A stretch of 64,000 nt of DNA from Methylobacter tundripaludum SV96 (GCF_000190755.2 NZ_JH109153.1:372001-436000), one strand, 5' to 3'. Counted from the stretch's first letter, positions 17,689-28,068 are shown. Numbers and translations: made by a program. Notes: a model not told the origin generated them from the sequence alone.

Positions 17689-17736
17689 TATACTGACCGG
17701 TCGGTATATTGACATTGCAGTATACCGACCGGTATA
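17689..17736. promoter_or_regulatory. Paired TetR operators in divergent promoter region
   Basis: Two palindromes share the core GACCGGTCGG/CCGACCGGTA: TATACTGACCGGTCGGTATA (17689-17708) and TATACCGACCGGTATA (17721-17736). Their centres are about 30 bases apart, on the same face of the helix. They lie between the membrane protein gene and tetR, so both promoters are probably repressed together. Confidence 0.82.
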
Positions 17737-17770
17737 GTGACAATCAACCTGTTTTCTACTGCCCTCGCCC

Positions 17771-18382
17771 ATGACCTTAAATCTGCAAGAAAAAATCCTG
17801 CAAGCCGCATCAGAGCTGTTCTATAGCCAAGGCATCAGGGCGACCGGCGTCGATGCCATTGTCAAAGCGGCAAACACCACAAAAATGAGTCTGTATAAAT
17901 ACTTCCTGTCCAAGGACGATTTGGTGCTCGCCTTTCTGCGCAAGCGGGATGAGGATTTTCGAGTCTGGTTTGTCGAACAGGTTGACGCCAAGGCCGATAC
18001 GCCCAAAGCTAAGCTGCTGGCGGTTTTTGATGTCATCGGCGAATGGATGGCTGTTCCCGAATTTCGCGGTTGCGCCTTTATCAATGCCGCGGCCGAATTT
18101 CCGCTTGAAGGTAACCCGGTGCATCAGGTGTCTGCTGAGTTTTACGACCATTTCCGAAGCTATATTGCCGATCTGGCCGGACAGTGCGGCTCTAAATCGC
18201 CGGAAAGTCTGGCGCTGCAATTAAGCCTGCTGGTCGAAGGCGCCATCGTTTCGGAACAGATGAAGCGCCATTCAGGTTCCGCCGAACAGGCCAAGCAGGC
18301 CGCCATAGTTCTTATCGAAGGAAGCTTAAGTTATATTCCCGACTTATCCTTATCAACCACTAACACCCAGGAGCAGCAATGA
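17771..18382 (+). CDS. TetR-family transcriptional regulator
   Basis: The protein has 203 residues. Residues 7-50 are the TetR helix-turn-helix (QEKILQAASELFYSQGIRAT followed by GVDAIVKAANTTKMSLYKYF). The C-terminal ligand domain resembles the YxaF/AcrR subgroup (FRGCAFINAAAEF). It is divergent from the membrane protein gene with two operators between, and its stop overlaps the start of the next gene by four bases (ATGA), so regulator and flavin-barrel protein are co-expressed and likely autoregulated. The inducer is unknown. Confidence 0.92.
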   Translation: MTLNLQEKILQAASELFYSQGIRATGVDAIVKAANTTKMSLYKYFLSKDDLVLAFLRKRDEDFRVWFVEQVDAKADTPKAKLLAVFDVIGEWMAVPEFRGCAFINAAAEFPLEGNPVHQVSAEFYDHFRSYIADLAGQCGSKSPESLALQLSLLVEGAIVSEQMKRHSGSAEQAKQAAIVLIEGSLSYIPDLSLSTTNTQEQQ

Positions 18383-19011
18383 GTGAATTTTTCCATGAAG
18401 GCAGTCGACAACTGCAAGACCGTTTCGATACCCGGCCCATGGCCGACCGTCTCGTCGATGCGATTGTCAGCGGCCAAATCAGCCCTGAAGACAAGGCGTT
18501 TATCGAAGAACAAAACATGTTTTTCTTCGCCACCGTCGATCGGGAAGGACGTCCTAACTGTTCCTACAAAGGCGGCAGCGTCGGCTTGGTCAAGGTTATC
18601 GATGAACAAACCCTGGCTTTTCCGCTTTACGACGGCAGCGGCATGTACTTGTCGGCGGGCAATGTATTGGTTAACGAGCATGTCAGCCTGTTGTTCGTCG
18701 ACTTTCAGCGCCAAGCCCGTCTTCGTTTAAACGGCAGCGCTTTCATTCAGGACGATGATCCTTTGCAAAATCACTGGCCCGAAGCGGAACTGGTGTTGCG
18801 GGTAAAAGTGCGGGAAATGTTCCCCAACTGTCCGCGCTATATCCACAAAATGACCTTGGTCGAAGAGTCGTCATTCGTTCCCAAACAACATTGCGAAACA
18901 CCGGCACCGGCCTGGAAGCGTCTGGAAGTCGTCGCCGACGTCTTGCCGCCCCGCGACGCGCATCTGGCCGGTAACGAGCAGGATGCCGCGGCGGCGTTAA
19001 ACCGTAACTAG
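18379..19011 (+). CDS. Pyridoxamine 5'-phosphate oxidase-like FMN split-barrel protein
   Basis: The 210-residue protein shows the PNPOx-like split barrel: an N-terminal helix, then FFATVDREGRPNCSYKGGS and the strand VSLLFVDFQRQARLRLNGSA. Members bind FMN, F420 or haem and reduce or oxidise small molecules; exact substrates are usually unknown. It overlaps the tetR stop (ATGA), so it is part of the same operon and probably derepressed by the same effector. AGGAG precedes the start. A pentapeptide FPNCPRYIHK near residue 150 is typical of the subfamily. Confidence 0.85.
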   Translation: MSEFFHEGSRQLQDRFDTRPMADRLVDAIVSGQISPEDKAFIEEQNMFFFATVDREGRPNCSYKGGSVGLVKVIDEQTLAFPLYDGSGMYLSAGNVLVNEHVSLLFVDFQRQARLRLNGSAFIQDDDPLQNHWPEAELVLRVKVREMFPNCPRYIHKMTLVEESSFVPKQHCETPAPAWKRLEVVADVLPPRDAHLAGNEQDAAAALNRN

Positions 19012-19178
19012 AGCCTACAAATTATCTTGAGTTTTTCTTGCGTGCGTAGGGCGCGCTGTGCGCGCCTTAGGACCTGAATAATGGTAGGTAGCAGTCTTGG
19101 TGGTACTTTAATCGTCGCTGATTTCAGTTTATTCCATCAAGACTGTTTGTAGGGATCTAATTATCCTGATTTGAAGCG

Positions 19179-19517
19179 TTACATCTGACGATGCATTTTT
19201 GCCATGCTCAAGTTTTCCTCGGCGGCTTTTTCATAGACATCAATCAGCCTTTCGCAATGCGCTTTAAAATCTTCAGCCTGTCTACCGTAGAGATAGCTTT
19301 TTGACTGATACTGACTAAGAAGCTTCTTGTGTTCCTCAGCTTTAAGCCGCATTTCTTCAGCTGCTTCTTCATAGTGTTTCGCCAGCGCCTCATGATCGGC
19401 TTTGGATGACGCATTTTGCACGGCCAGGTTCATATCCATTGGATGCGGGTTCATCTCGGCACATGCCGACACTAAGCCAACAGTTAAAAGCAAGGCAATC
19501 AGTAACTTTTTTTTCAT
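19179..19517 (-). CDS. Small coiled-coil lipoprotein, paralogue 1
   Basis: The 112-residue protein has a lipoprotein signal with lipobox VSAC, then a mature helical part rich in Glu, Lys and Ala (HYEEAAEEMRLKAEEHKKLL), and a C-terminal helix with a single additional Cys (AHCERLID). It is about 85% identical to the protein at 29428-29766, the last 50 residues being the same. Both genes also share an upstream segment with CGTTTTTTCAGGTTGTTA. It lies downstream of the copper ATPase on the same strand but separated by 420 bases. The function is unknown; an envelope role near metal export is inferred from location. Confidence 0.85.
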   Translation of the reverse strand: MKKKLLIALLLTVGLVSACAEMNPHPMDMNLAVQNASSKADHEALAKHYEEAAEEMRLKAEEHKKLLSQYQSKSYLYGRQAEDFKAHCERLIDVYEKAAEENLSMAKMHRQM

Positions 19518-19937
19518 GGTTTTTCTCCTAAATAATTCAAAAAAATTTAAAGTATCATCGTTTTTTCAGGTTGTTAAGCAAGGATAGAGAATTCAACTTC
19601 TTCGATCAATAGGCGCTGCTACCTATCAGGTAACCCGCTCTTTAGCTGAATGCTTTACATCACCAAAATCCCAAATGATTTTTGGGATTTATAGCTCGCG
19701 GATTGATGCACAAAAAATAGGGCATCAACCCAGTCCGCACAGCTATTTTTTAAAGCACGAATAGTGCCATTTATAATAAATCAATGCGTTAGGCATTTTT
19801 TGTCTTCTACTCAATTCTATTCGCACAATAAATGTGCATTAAAAACCCATAAACGCACCCTAATAAAGCGATCTAAAACGTTTATCTTTAACATCTCCTT
19901 CGAATCCAAATAATCGCTTTTTTAGATAAATGATGTT
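19518..19937. other. Gap between copper ATPase and lipoprotein genes
   Basis: The stretch carries the promoter-side conserved segment near 19550-19580 and a hairpin AAATCCCAAA/TTTGGGATTT (19666-19690) that may end the ATPase transcript on the minus strand. No gene is seen. Confidence 0.5.
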
Positions 19938-22193
19938 TTAAAGCGATAATTTTCGCAGTCGCAGAGCGTTCATGATGACTGAAACCGAACTAAAACTCAT
20001 TGCTGCCGCCGCAATCATCGGTGAAAGCAAAATGTCGAAGTATGGATACAGCACACCGGCTGCAACGGGAACGCCGAGGGCGTTGTAGATGAAAGCAAAA
20101 AACAGATTCTGGCGGATATTACTCATGGTGGCTTGGCTCAACCGCCGTGACCGGGCGATGCCACGCAGATCGCCTTTGACCAGCGTGACACCCGCACTTT
20201 CCATGGCGACATCGGTGCCCGTACCCATGGCAATGCCTACGTGTGCCTGCGCCAATGCCGGTGCATCATTGATGCCGTCGCCCGCCATTGCCACTATATG
20301 GCCTTCAGACTGCAATTGTTTAACGATTTCGGTTTTCTGTATGGGCAACACTTCCGCCTCGACCCGGTCTATGCCGAGTTTTTTTGCCACCGCATCGGCC
20401 GTAATTTTGTTGTCGCCGGTCAGCATGACGACTTTTATCCCTGCTTCGTGCAGGGCTTTCAGGGCTTCCGGCGTTGACGATTTGATGGGATCGGCGACAC
20501 TGACAAGACCGCCAAGCTTGCCGTCCACGGCAACAAACATGACGGTCTGCCCTTCCTGACGGAGTTCGTCAGCCTGTTTTTTTAAAGGCGTTGTATCGAT
20601 ATTCTGCGCCTCCATTAATTGGGCATTGCCCAGCGCAACCTGGCGGCCTGAAATCCTGCCACGAACACCTTTACCGGTTACCGATTCAAATTGTTCTCCG
20701 GCAGCCAGCTTGATGCCCTTTTCTTCGGCGCCTTTAACAATGGCATCGGCAAGCGGGTGTTCGCTGGCTTTTTCCAGACTTGCGCCGAGATACAGCACGT
20801 CTTCTTCGGAAAAATCCTTGCTTGCTATAACTGACATAAGACGGGGTTTACCCTCTGTCAGAGTGCCGGTTTTGTCGATCACTAACGTATCTATTTTTTC
20901 CATGATCTCTAGCGCTTCGGCATTTTTAATCAATACCCCCAGCTGAGCGCCCCTGCCGGTACCGACCATAATCGACATCGGCGTGGCGAGACCGAGCGCA
21001 CAGGGGCAAGCAATAATGAGTACAGCTACCGCATTAACAACCGCATGAGCCAAACGTGGCTCCGGCCCCCACTGCCACCAGACGATCAAGGTAATGATGG
21101 CAATGATGACAACGGCCGGTACAAACCAGCCTGCAACCACATCCGCCAGTTTCTGGATCGGTGCCCGGCTGCGCTGTGCTTCGCCGACCATCTTCACGAT
21201 CTGAGCCAGCAGTGTTTCGCCGCCGACCTTTTCGGCGAGCATCAGCAGGCTTCCGGTGCCGTTGACGGTAGCGCCTATCAGCCTATCACCTACATTTTTT
21301 TCCACCGGAATAGGCTCGCCGGTCACCATCGATTCATCGACACTGCTGTAACCTTGCTGCACGACACCATCCACAGGGATTTTTTCGCCGGGCCGGACCC
21401 GTAACACATCGCCCGGTTGGACCTGTTCAAGAGAAATATCCTCTTCCTTGCCGTCGCCTGTCACCCGACGCGCTGTTTTCGGCGCCAGCTCCAGCAGCAT
21501 CTTGATAGCCTGGTTGGTGCGGCTTCGAGCCTGTAATTCCAACACTTGCCCCAGCAACACCAATGCGGTAATGACGGCGGCTGCCTCGAAATAAACAGCC
21601 ACCATGCCGTCTGAATTACGCATGGTTGGCGGAAAAATGCCCGGCGCAAATGTTGCTGCCACGCTGTAGCCCCAAGCGACGCCGATACCCAATGCGATCA
21701 GCGTAAACATGTTTAAATTGCGATTGATGATGGAACGCCAGCCGCGTTGAAAAAACGGCCAGCCGCCCCACCAAACCACCGGCGTGGCTAAAGCAAATTC
21801 AATCCATTGCAACCAGTGGGTGAAAAAGTCGCCAGCAATCAATCCCGGCATCAGATCGTGGCCCATCGCCAAAATGAACACGGGTATCGACAGCGCAGTA
21901 CTGACCCAAAACCTTCGGCTCATATCGGTGAGTTCGTGGTTTTCCTGTTCCTCCCCTGAAACATCTCGAGGTTCCAGAGCCATGCCGCACTTGGGACAGG
22001 AACCCGGCTCGCTACGGATGATTTCAGGATGCATCGGGCATACATATTCGGTATGAATTTCGACAACCTTGCTTTCCACCGGAGCCATCGGCTCCAGGGG
22101 CATCCCGCATTTTGGGCAGTTGCCAGGATTTTCCAGGCGAACTTCAGGGTGCATGGGGCAGGTATAAGTTGTTTCATGAACATATTTTGTCAT
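19938..22193 (-). CDS. Heavy-metal CPx P-type ATPase, Cu(I)/Ag(I) exporter type
   Basis: The protein has 751 residues. The N-terminus holds two copies of a short metal-binding module (residues 10-36 and 50-76; CPMHPEV...[14 protein letters not shown] and a close variant) instead of the usual HMA domain. Eight membrane helices are predicted. The ion-path motif [11 protein letters not shown], the phosphorylation loop DKTGTLTEG, the actuator loop TGEP, the HP motif (SEHPLA) and the hinge [10 protein letters not shown] are all intact. This architecture matches the SilP/CopF-like copper or silver exporters of the inner membrane. A CusCBA operon lies 8 kb away. Copper specificity is inference from CPC and module type. 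Confidence 0.94.
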   Translation of the reverse strand: MTKYVHETTYTCPMHPEVRLENPGNCPKCGMPLEPMAPVESKVVEIHTEYVCPMHPEIIRSEPGSCPKCGMALEPRDVSGEEQENHELTDMSRRFWVSTALSIPVFILAMGHDLMPGLIAGDFFTHWLQWIEFALATPVVWWGGWPFFQRGWRSIINRNLNMFTLIALGIGVAWGYSVAATFAPGIFPPTMRNSDGMVAVYFEAAAVITALVLLGQVLELQARSRTNQAIKMLLELAPKTARRVTGDGKEEDISLEQVQPGDVLRVRPGEKIPVDGVVQQGYSSVDESMVTGEPIPVEKNVGDRLIGATVNGTGSLLMLAEKVGGETLLAQIVKMVGEAQRSRAPIQKLADVVAGWFVPAVVIIAIITLIVWWQWGPEPRLAHAVVNAVAVLIIACPCALGLATPMSIMVGTGRGAQLGVLIKNAEALEIMEKIDTLVIDKTGTLTEGKPRLMSVIASKDFSEEDVLYLGASLEKASEHPLADAIVKGAEEKGIKLAAGEQFESVTGKGVRGRISGRQVALGNAQLMEAQNIDTTPLKKQADELRQEGQTVMFVAVDGKLGGLVSVADPIKSSTPEALKALHEAGIKVVMLTGDNKITADAVAKKLGIDRVEAEVLPIQKTEIVKQLQSEGHIVAMAGDGINDAPALAQAHVGIAMGTGTDVAMESAGVTLVKGDLRGIARSRRLSQATMSNIRQNLFFAFIYNALGVPVAAGVLYPYFDILLSPMIAAAAMSFSSVSVIMNALRLRKLSL

Positions 22194-22414
22194 TGTCTTA
22201 CCCTATAGTTTTCGTAACACGATGAAATCAGAGATCCGGTTTTCATGCTTTTGGCAATACGTATTATTTACTTCGCGTCATCGGGATAACACAGCGCGAT
22301 TGCCCTGACAGATACGGGCAATAGAACTCGAATTAAAACATTTTAACGAAAAGCAAATGTCAGTTGCTACAATGCCTGTCTATCCTTCTGATATGTCCAC
22401 AGGATACCCTCTTA

Positions 22415-23167
22415 ATGAATTATAAAGAACTCCAAAAAGGCCTGCCTTGGCTACCTTTATCAATAAAGATGCTGTTCACTGGCTACCTTCTGACCATAGG
22501 CTTCGGCTTACTGATGGCGGGTGCGCAAATTATGCTGACCCACGGTATGGCTGATGGCAAACCTGGACTATCCGTAGACGACATTGTTTACAGTTATTAC
22601 GGTAATCGTAATGGATCAACCCTGGAAGCCAAGCTTAATGGCTCTATGAAAAATAATGCGCCACCGCAGGTACGTATTGAAATTATCAAATGGGCGCGTG
22701 CAGGCGCTCCGGCCAAAGATTGGGATTCCAGGTTTAAAAATATATTTGAGACCCATTGCACTGCTTGCCACCATGCGGCATCTTCCTTGCCGGATTTTTC
22801 CAAACTGGAAAATGTTCAGCAGCGTGCCAGTATTGATACAGGAATTTCCTTTACCTCGCTGACAAAAGTGTCACATGTCCATCTTTTTGGCATTGCCTTT
22901 ATATTTATGCTGATGGGAGCGATTTTTGTATTTGCGGTGGGAATTCCGGAATGGATCAAGGCTACGTTGGTAGTGATTCCATTTGCCTTCCTGATTATCG
23001 ATGTTATTTCATGGTGGCTCACCAAGCTGAACCCTGAATTCGCCTGGATTACGATTATTGGCGGCTATGGTTATTCATTAGCTTCAGCAGCAATGTTGTT
23101 CATCAGCTTATACCAGATGTGGATACTTCCTTGGAAACCGGCAAAAAAACATAATCCGAACACTTAA
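22415..23167 (+). CDS. Membrane-bound monohaem cytochrome c-like protein
   Basis: The start is the ATG at 22415 with AGGA ten bases upstream; an in-frame TTG 51 bases earlier seems less likely. The 250-residue protein has a first membrane helix at 20-42, then a soluble part with one haem-c motif C115-TAC-H119, and three more membrane helices (about 155-175, 181-202, 210-232). Histidines at the edge of helix 2 (KVSHVHLFG) could ligate a second cofactor; that is speculation. The family is not recognised by name. Its stop faces the stop of an outer-membrane haem protein gene with a shared terminator. Confidence 0.8.
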   Translation: MNYKELQKGLPWLPLSIKMLFTGYLLTIGFGLLMAGAQIMLTHGMADGKPGLSVDDIVYSYYGNRNGSTLEAKLNGSMKNNAPPQVRIEIIKWARAGAPAKDWDSRFKNIFETHCTACHHAASSLPDFSKLENVQQRASIDTGISFTSLTKVSHVHLFGIAFIFMLMGAIFVFAVGIPEWIKATLVVIPFAFLIIDVISWWLTKLNPEFAWITIIGGYGYSLASAAMLFISLYQMWILPWKPAKKHNPNT

Positions 23168-23190
23168 TCGAGCTTTATGAGGAATTATGT

Positions 23191-23219
23191 AATCTACCCG
23201 ATGTTTAGTCGGGTAGATT
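23191..23219. terminator. Bidirectional terminator between convergent haem protein genes
   Basis: AATCTACCCGA (23191-23201) and TCGGGTAGATT (23209-23219) form a perfect 11-bp stem with a 7-base loop between the two convergent stops at 23167 and 23224. Confidence 0.75.
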
Positions 23220-23223
23220 CAGG

Positions 23224-24606
23224 TTAAAAAGCTAACCAACCATTCACCATGAAGGTGTTGTTGAATTGAGCATCAGTATTTGTGCCATTGGCTTGAGAAT
23301 AGCCAATATACTGCAAGCTGGTACGCAAATTCATCAGATATGAATACGAATTGGATTTGCCAAATGGAACATAAACCAGTTCTGCTGTATAGAATTGGCT
23401 GTTTGGTCTGGTTTGAGCAACGATATTACCCACATCGTCAAATAGGGGAGCATGTGATCCGTTTATTTTGTTATACGCAAAAGTCAAACCATAAGTCTGG
23501 TCAAAGGTATAAGCGAGATTGATTTTATACGTTGCCAGATAGGTTCTACCCGTAGTCGGATCGGATGCCGCCCCTCGATCTGCCGATAGCTTCTGATCTT
23601 CATAAATATAAGCCGTTTTGACTTCAAAGATATGTTTCGGATTCGTCATGTACTGGTAAGTCGCATCGACTGCGACATCGGTAAAATGATTAGCGCCAAA
23701 AGTCTTGTCACGTCCGGGAAAAACATCGGCACTCATACCGTAGTGACCCAACGCAAAATAGTGACCCTGCCAGTCATGTTGCAGAGCAACACGCCAATAG
23801 GGCGCAGGACCGTCGAGACTGACCCTGTCAGGCCCGGCGATACCGAATCCTCTCTGGAAATTGCTGGAAAATGAGCCATAAGCGCCGGCTTCCAGATAAA
23901 GCAGATTGTTAATCATCGTATAAGCGGTAGCGCCGCCTACTTGAGATCCCAGTGCTCCGTCAATCAATGGACTCGCTCCGACACTAGGTTGTACCCCGCT
24001 GCCGGTATAAGGAAATCCCCAGGCTGGCGTGGTGTTCCACAAGTCCTGTACGGTCGGGTTATTATTTAAAGAGATACCGTAAGTAATTGGGGTGTCGCCC
24101 AAATCTAATTGATCGGCAAAACGGATATCGGTGTGTTCCATTGCAAGTCGATCCTCATAGCCGTTATATGTTAATTGACTGAACGCACCAACCTTGCCAT
24201 AAATACGACCTGCATAAAACAACGACGCTTCGTCAAAAGTGAAATTATTGTTTTTATTATAGCCGGATCGGAGCGTTCCATCCGGCTGACTTTGGCTTTG
24301 TACTGTCTGATCCTTCTGGGTATTGGTGAATGTCCCCATGACCGTAGCGCTGAGTGGCGGCAGTTTGGCAGCAGTGCCGCTACCTCCGCCCATTGTATAC
24401 CCGCCCAATTTAAAATCACGGCCAAAAGGCGACAGGTTGGGCCCGAAGGATTGAGTATGGCACGCGCTACAAGCTTCACCGGTTTGCCGGGAAAAGCTCG
24501 GTGTAGCTTCTGCTTCCGGACTTGTTAATAAAATGACTGAGATTAGTGCCGGTAGCAATGCCAGAAAATAATTCAACTTGTAACTTCGTTTAGAAAAAGT
24601 TTGCAT
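23224..24606 (-). CDS. Outer-membrane barrel protein with N-terminal haem-c motif
   Basis: The 460-residue protein has a signal peptide (to about residue 34), a single haem-c motif C46-SAC-H50 right after it, then a long region of alternating polar and aromatic residues with no membrane helix, ending in NGWLAF; a C-terminal Phe is typical of outer-membrane barrels. A cytochrome joined to a porin-like barrel suggests electron transfer at or across the outer membrane, or a haem-bearing porin. The role is unknown. It lies among copper transport genes and faces another haem-c membrane protein. Confidence 0.78.
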   Translation of the reverse strand: MQTFSKRSYKLNYFLALLPALISVILLTSPEAEATPSFSRQTGEACSACHTQSFGPNLSPFGRDFKLGGYTMGGGSGTAAKLPPLSATVMGTFTNTQKDQTVQSQSQPDGTLRSGYNKNNNFTFDEASLFYAGRIYGKVGAFSQLTYNGYEDRLAMEHTDIRFADQLDLGDTPITYGISLNNNPTVQDLWNTTPAWGFPYTGSGVQPSVGASPLIDGALGSQVGGATAYTMINNLLYLEAGAYGSFSSNFQRGFGIAGPDRVSLDGPAPYWRVALQHDWQGHYFALGHYGMSADVFPGRDKTFGANHFTDVAVDATYQYMTNPKHIFEVKTAYIYEDQKLSADRGAASDPTTGRTYLATYKINLAYTFDQTYGLTFAYNKINGSHAPLFDDVGNIVAQTRPNSQFYTAELVYVPFGKSNSYSYLMNLRTSLQYIGYSQANGTNTDAQFNNTFMVNGWLAF

Positions 24607-24738
24607 AAATCACCCAATTGTTTGTTTGAATTTAGTCGCTAAGTGGTTTTCAGTCTTCTCTATTCGGTGCTAACTTAACCTGCATACTCCGTTTCCAAAG
24701 CGTAGGATTGTATGTCTGCTTGAAGTTTTATTTTTATT

Positions 24739-27438
24739 TTAATCCTTCTTTGCCCGGGGGCGACGGATGATTTTTCTCAGCTCCAGGACAATCAGCGGTA
24801 TGAATCCAACGCCGATCCACGATACGCACTGATTTAGAGAAACCGGCTCGATCTGAAACAGCGTTTGCAACATGGGAACATGGTGTATCGCCAACTGCAA
24901 GGCGAAGCTCACCTCCACAATCAGGAACAAGCGCATGTTGGAAAACAAGCCTATCTGCCAAATAGTACGCTGCTCGCTGCGCGCACCAAATGCGCGCAGC
25001 AGCTCGGCGATCACCAGGGCGGTAAAAGCGGCATCGCGGGCTTGTTCAAGGCTGTTGTCGATATAGAGTTCATAGGCAAACACGCCGAGCGTGACGCCAG
25101 CGGTCAGCAAGCCGGTGAACAGGGTGAGGGTAAGGAACTCCCGGTTGAACAGCGCATCCTGGGAACGTCGCGGCGGGCGATTCAACACGCCGGGCTCAAT
25201 CGGATCAGTCGCCAGAGCGAGCGCGGGTAAGCCGTCTGTTACCAGGTTGATCCACAGCAGGTGCAGCGGCAGCAGCGGCAGCGGCCAGCCCAGCAAAACC
25301 GCGCTCAGCATCACGATCAATTCGCCGGTATTGCCGCTTAGCAAATAAGCCAAGGTTTTGGCGATATTGTCATAAATGCCCCGTCCTTCCTCTACGGCAG
25401 CGACAATGGTGGCAAAATTATCATCGGTAATGATGATGTCGGCAGCTCCCTTGGTCACCTCGGTGCCGGTGATGCCCATGGCGATACCGATGGAGGCCTC
25501 CTTGAGTGCCGGGGCATCGTTAACCCCGTCCCCGGTCATCGCTACGACTACGCCCCGCGCTTTCCATGCGCGGACAATGCGTAGCTTGTGCTCGGCGGTA
25601 ACTCGCGCATAAACCGAAACCTTTGACACACATTGCTTCAGTGCTTCGTCATCCAGGCGGTCAAGCTCGGCTCCTACGAGCACTTCATCGCCCTTGCCCA
25701 GAATGCCCAATTCATGACCTATTGCCCGTGCAGTATCCGGATGATCGCCGGTGATCATCACGGTTTTGATGCCTGCCCGCTTACATTTGATCACAGCTTC
25801 CTTTGCCTCGCCTCGGGGCGGGTCCTGTAAGCCTATGAGTCCTAACAAGGTAAGCCCCTGTTCGATCTCCGTATCATTTACGGCCATACTTTCTTCGAAA
25901 CTGAAGTTGTCCAGGGAACGTTCAGCGACGGCCAGCACACGCAGGGCATCGTGCGCCAATAAGGCATTGGCTTGTAACAGCCGACTACGGTCATTCTCGG
26001 TCAATGCTCTGACTCCCTGATCGGTACGGATCAGGGAGCAACGGCTGAGAATAACTTCGGGTGCGCCTTTGACGAACGCCCAGGGGTGGTTTTCCCGATT
26101 ACGGATGACGGTCATGCGTTTGCGGTCGGAATCGAAAGGCACGGCAGCCAGTCGCGGCATTTGGGTCTCGACAGCCGCGCGGGTAATGCCGCCTTTCGCG
26201 GCGACCACCAGCAACGCACCTTCGGTGGGATCGCCCACGACTTCAGATCGGCCATCTATTAAAGTCAGTTCGGCATCGTTGCAAGCAGCCGATGCGTACA
26301 GCAAGGCGAAAAGTTCCGGGCTTTTTGACGGCAGGTTTTCCACGTTGCCGGAAAAAAAGGCGCCTTCCGTTCCGTAACCTTCGCCGGTGATGCGATACAA
26401 ACTGTCTGACGTAATCAACTTGCGGGCCGTCATTTCACCCATCGTCAGTGTACCGGTCTTGTCCGTACAGATAACCTCGGCGCAGCCCAGCGTTTCGACC
26501 GAGGCCATGTGCCGCACCAAGGCATTGCGCTGCACCATCCGTTGCACACCCAAAGCGAGCGCGACAGTCACCACCGCAGGCAGCCCCTCGGGAATGGCCG
26601 CTACCGCAAGACTCACCGCGCTCAGGAACAGCTCAAACGGCGCAATTCCCCGCAATAAGCCGAGACTAAAAATCAGCGCAACAACGCCGAAACAGGCCCA
26701 CAACAGCAAACGCGCTACCCGGTCGAGTCGGCGTTTCAATGGGGTTTCTCCGCTTTCTGCGGTCTCCAGAAGTTTGGCGATATGGCCGAGTTCGGTCTCC
26801 ATGCCGGTATTAACCACCAAGGCACGGCCGGTTCCCCCCGTTACGCTAGTGCCGAGGAAGGCCATGTTTTTCCGATCCGCGAGAGGCGTTTCCATAGGCA
26901 AGCCGTCGGTGAACTTACCTACGGCCTGAGATTCGCCGGTAAGTGACGCCTCGTTGATACGAAGAACGGATGTTTGGATCAGACGAGCATCCGCAGCGAC
27001 CAAATCCCCGCCTTCCAGCAACAGGATATCGCCCGGAACAATTTCAGTCGCATCGACCACCACGCTATGACCGCCGCGCACCACACGGCAATGGGGCGCT
27101 GTCAAACGAGCCAACGCGGCCGCCGCCTTCTCGGCACGATACTCCTGGATGAAGCCGATTATCGCATTCAAAATGACGATGGCAATGATCGCGATGCCGT
27201 CTACAGTTTCGCCCAGTGCGGCGGAAACCGCCGCCGCACCGATCAGCACCCAAATAACCAGACTTTTAAACTGGCTGACAAAAATGACCAAGGCAGAAAA
27301 TCGCTTGCCCTTGCGCAATTTATTCTGCCCATACCGGGTGAGCCGGTTTTTCGCTTCATTGACAGAAAGCCCTTGTTCCACATCGGTCGCGAGAAGGCTT
27401 ACGGCTTCGGTAACCGATAGTTTGTGCCATGCGTTCAT
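24739..27438 (-). CDS. P2-type cation-transporting ATPase
   Basis: I chose the ATG at 27438 because GAGGG lies about ten bases upstream; an earlier ATG at 27471 is possible. The 899-residue protein has the N-terminal cation-ATPase domain, the TGES actuator loop, PEGLPAVVTVALALG in helix M4, ICTDKTGTLT for phosphorylation, and GDGVNDAPALKEA at the hinge. The PEGLP motif places it with PMR1/SERCA-like Ca2+ or Mn2+ pumps and their bacterial relatives rather than with CPx heavy-metal pumps. It is downstream of an AhpD-like gene by 35 bases on the same strand. The ion is not determined by the sequence seen. Confidence 0.9.
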   Translation of the reverse strand: MNAWHKLSVTEAVSLLATDVEQGLSVNEAKNRLTRYGQNKLRKGKRFSALVIFVSQFKSLVIWVLIGAAAVSAALGETVDGIAIIAIVILNAIIGFIQEYRAEKAAAALARLTAPHCRVVRGGHSVVVDATEIVPGDILLLEGGDLVAADARLIQTSVLRINEASLTGESQAVGKFTDGLPMETPLADRKNMAFLGTSVTGGTGRALVVNTGMETELGHIAKLLETAESGETPLKRRLDRVARLLLWACFGVVALIFSLGLLRGIAPFELFLSAVSLAVAAIPEGLPAVVTVALALGVQRMVQRNALVRHMASVETLGCAEVICTDKTGTLTMGEMTARKLITSDSLYRITGEGYGTEGAFFSGNVENLPSKSPELFALLYASAACNDAELTLIDGRSEVVGDPTEGALLVVAAKGGITRAAVETQMPRLAAVPFDSDRKRMTVIRNRENHPWAFVKGAPEVILSRCSLIRTDQGVRALTENDRSRLLQANALLAHDALRVLAVAERSLDNFSFEESMAVNDTEIEQGLTLLGLIGLQDPPRGEAKEAVIKCKRAGIKTVMITGDHPDTARAIGHELGILGKGDEVLVGAELDRLDDEALKQCVSKVSVYARVTAEHKLRIVRAWKARGVVVAMTGDGVNDAPALKEASIGIAMGITGTEVTKGAADIIITDDNFATIVAAVEEGRGIYDNIAKTLAYLLSGNTGELIVMLSAVLLGWPLPLLPLHLLWINLVTDGLPALALATDPIEPGVLNRPPRRSQDALFNREFLTLTLFTGLLTAGVTLGVFAYELYIDNSLEQARDAAFTALVIAELLRAFGARSEQRTIWQIGLFSNMRLFLIVEVSFALQLAIHHVPMLQTLFQIEPVSLNQCVSWIGVGFIPLIVLELRKIIRRPRAKKD

Positions 27439-27473
27439 AGTGGTGTTTCCCTCATTAGTGGTGAACGGCAAGG

Positions 27474-28043
27474 CTAAACGGTTGATTTTTCATTATTGCG
27501 ATCTGGTAAACGGCAAAACCCTTGTGCAGGTAAATCCAGGGCGCTGTTAAATTTACTGGATAAATTCTGAAAGGCAATGAGCCCGGTGAGTTCCACTATT
27601 TCATCCTCGTTAAAGTATTCATGCAAGCGTTGAACCAAGTCATCATCAACCCGCCGTTCGGTATAAGTCACCGCTTCGGCATATTCCAGGACGAGCCTTT
27701 CTTTGCTATCAAACAACTCGCTTGCTTGCCATTGTTCAAGGGCTTCTACCTTGTTCATGGAGCCCGTTCTTTTTGCCAACACGGCGGAGTTAATATCAAT
27801 ACAAAAATGACACTCGTTTATTTGCGATACTCTCACTGTAATCAAGGAGCGTAGAACCGGATCGATAGGGCTGCTTTTTCTATCCAGCACCCCATAGAGC
27901 AGGGCTATTGCTGCAAACAACCTGGGGACTCTGGCCCAAATCAATGCAGGCTTAAGGATTTGTCCGTATTTTCTTTTTTGATTCCAAAAGAATGGACGAA
28001 GGTACCAAGGGTAACTGGAAATAGGTTTTTCTGTGACTCTCAT
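27474..28043 (-). CDS. AhpD/carboxymuconolactone decarboxylase-like protein
   Basis: The start at 28043 has AGGAG six bases upstream; the longer frame begins 42 bases earlier. The 189-residue protein contains the AhpD-type redox motif ECHFCIDIN (CxxC with adjacent His) in an all-helical fold. Members act as alkylhydroperoxidases or as adaptors passing electrons to peroxiredoxins. An N-terminal extension of about 60 residues (WYLRPFFWNQKRKYG) is longer than in classic AhpD. It probably shares a transcript with the following ATPase gene. The substrate is unknown. Confidence 0.85.
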   Translation of the reverse strand: MRVTEKPISSYPWYLRPFFWNQKRKYGQILKPALIWARVPRLFAAIALLYGVLDRKSSPIDPVLRSLITVRVSQINECHFCIDINSAVLAKRTGSMNKVEALEQWQASELFDSKERLVLEYAEAVTYTERRVDDDLVQRLHEYFNEDEIVELTGLIAFQNLSSKFNSALDLPAQGFCRLPDRNNEKSTV

Positions 28044-28068
28044 GCGCTTCTCCTGCTTGACTTCCGGC

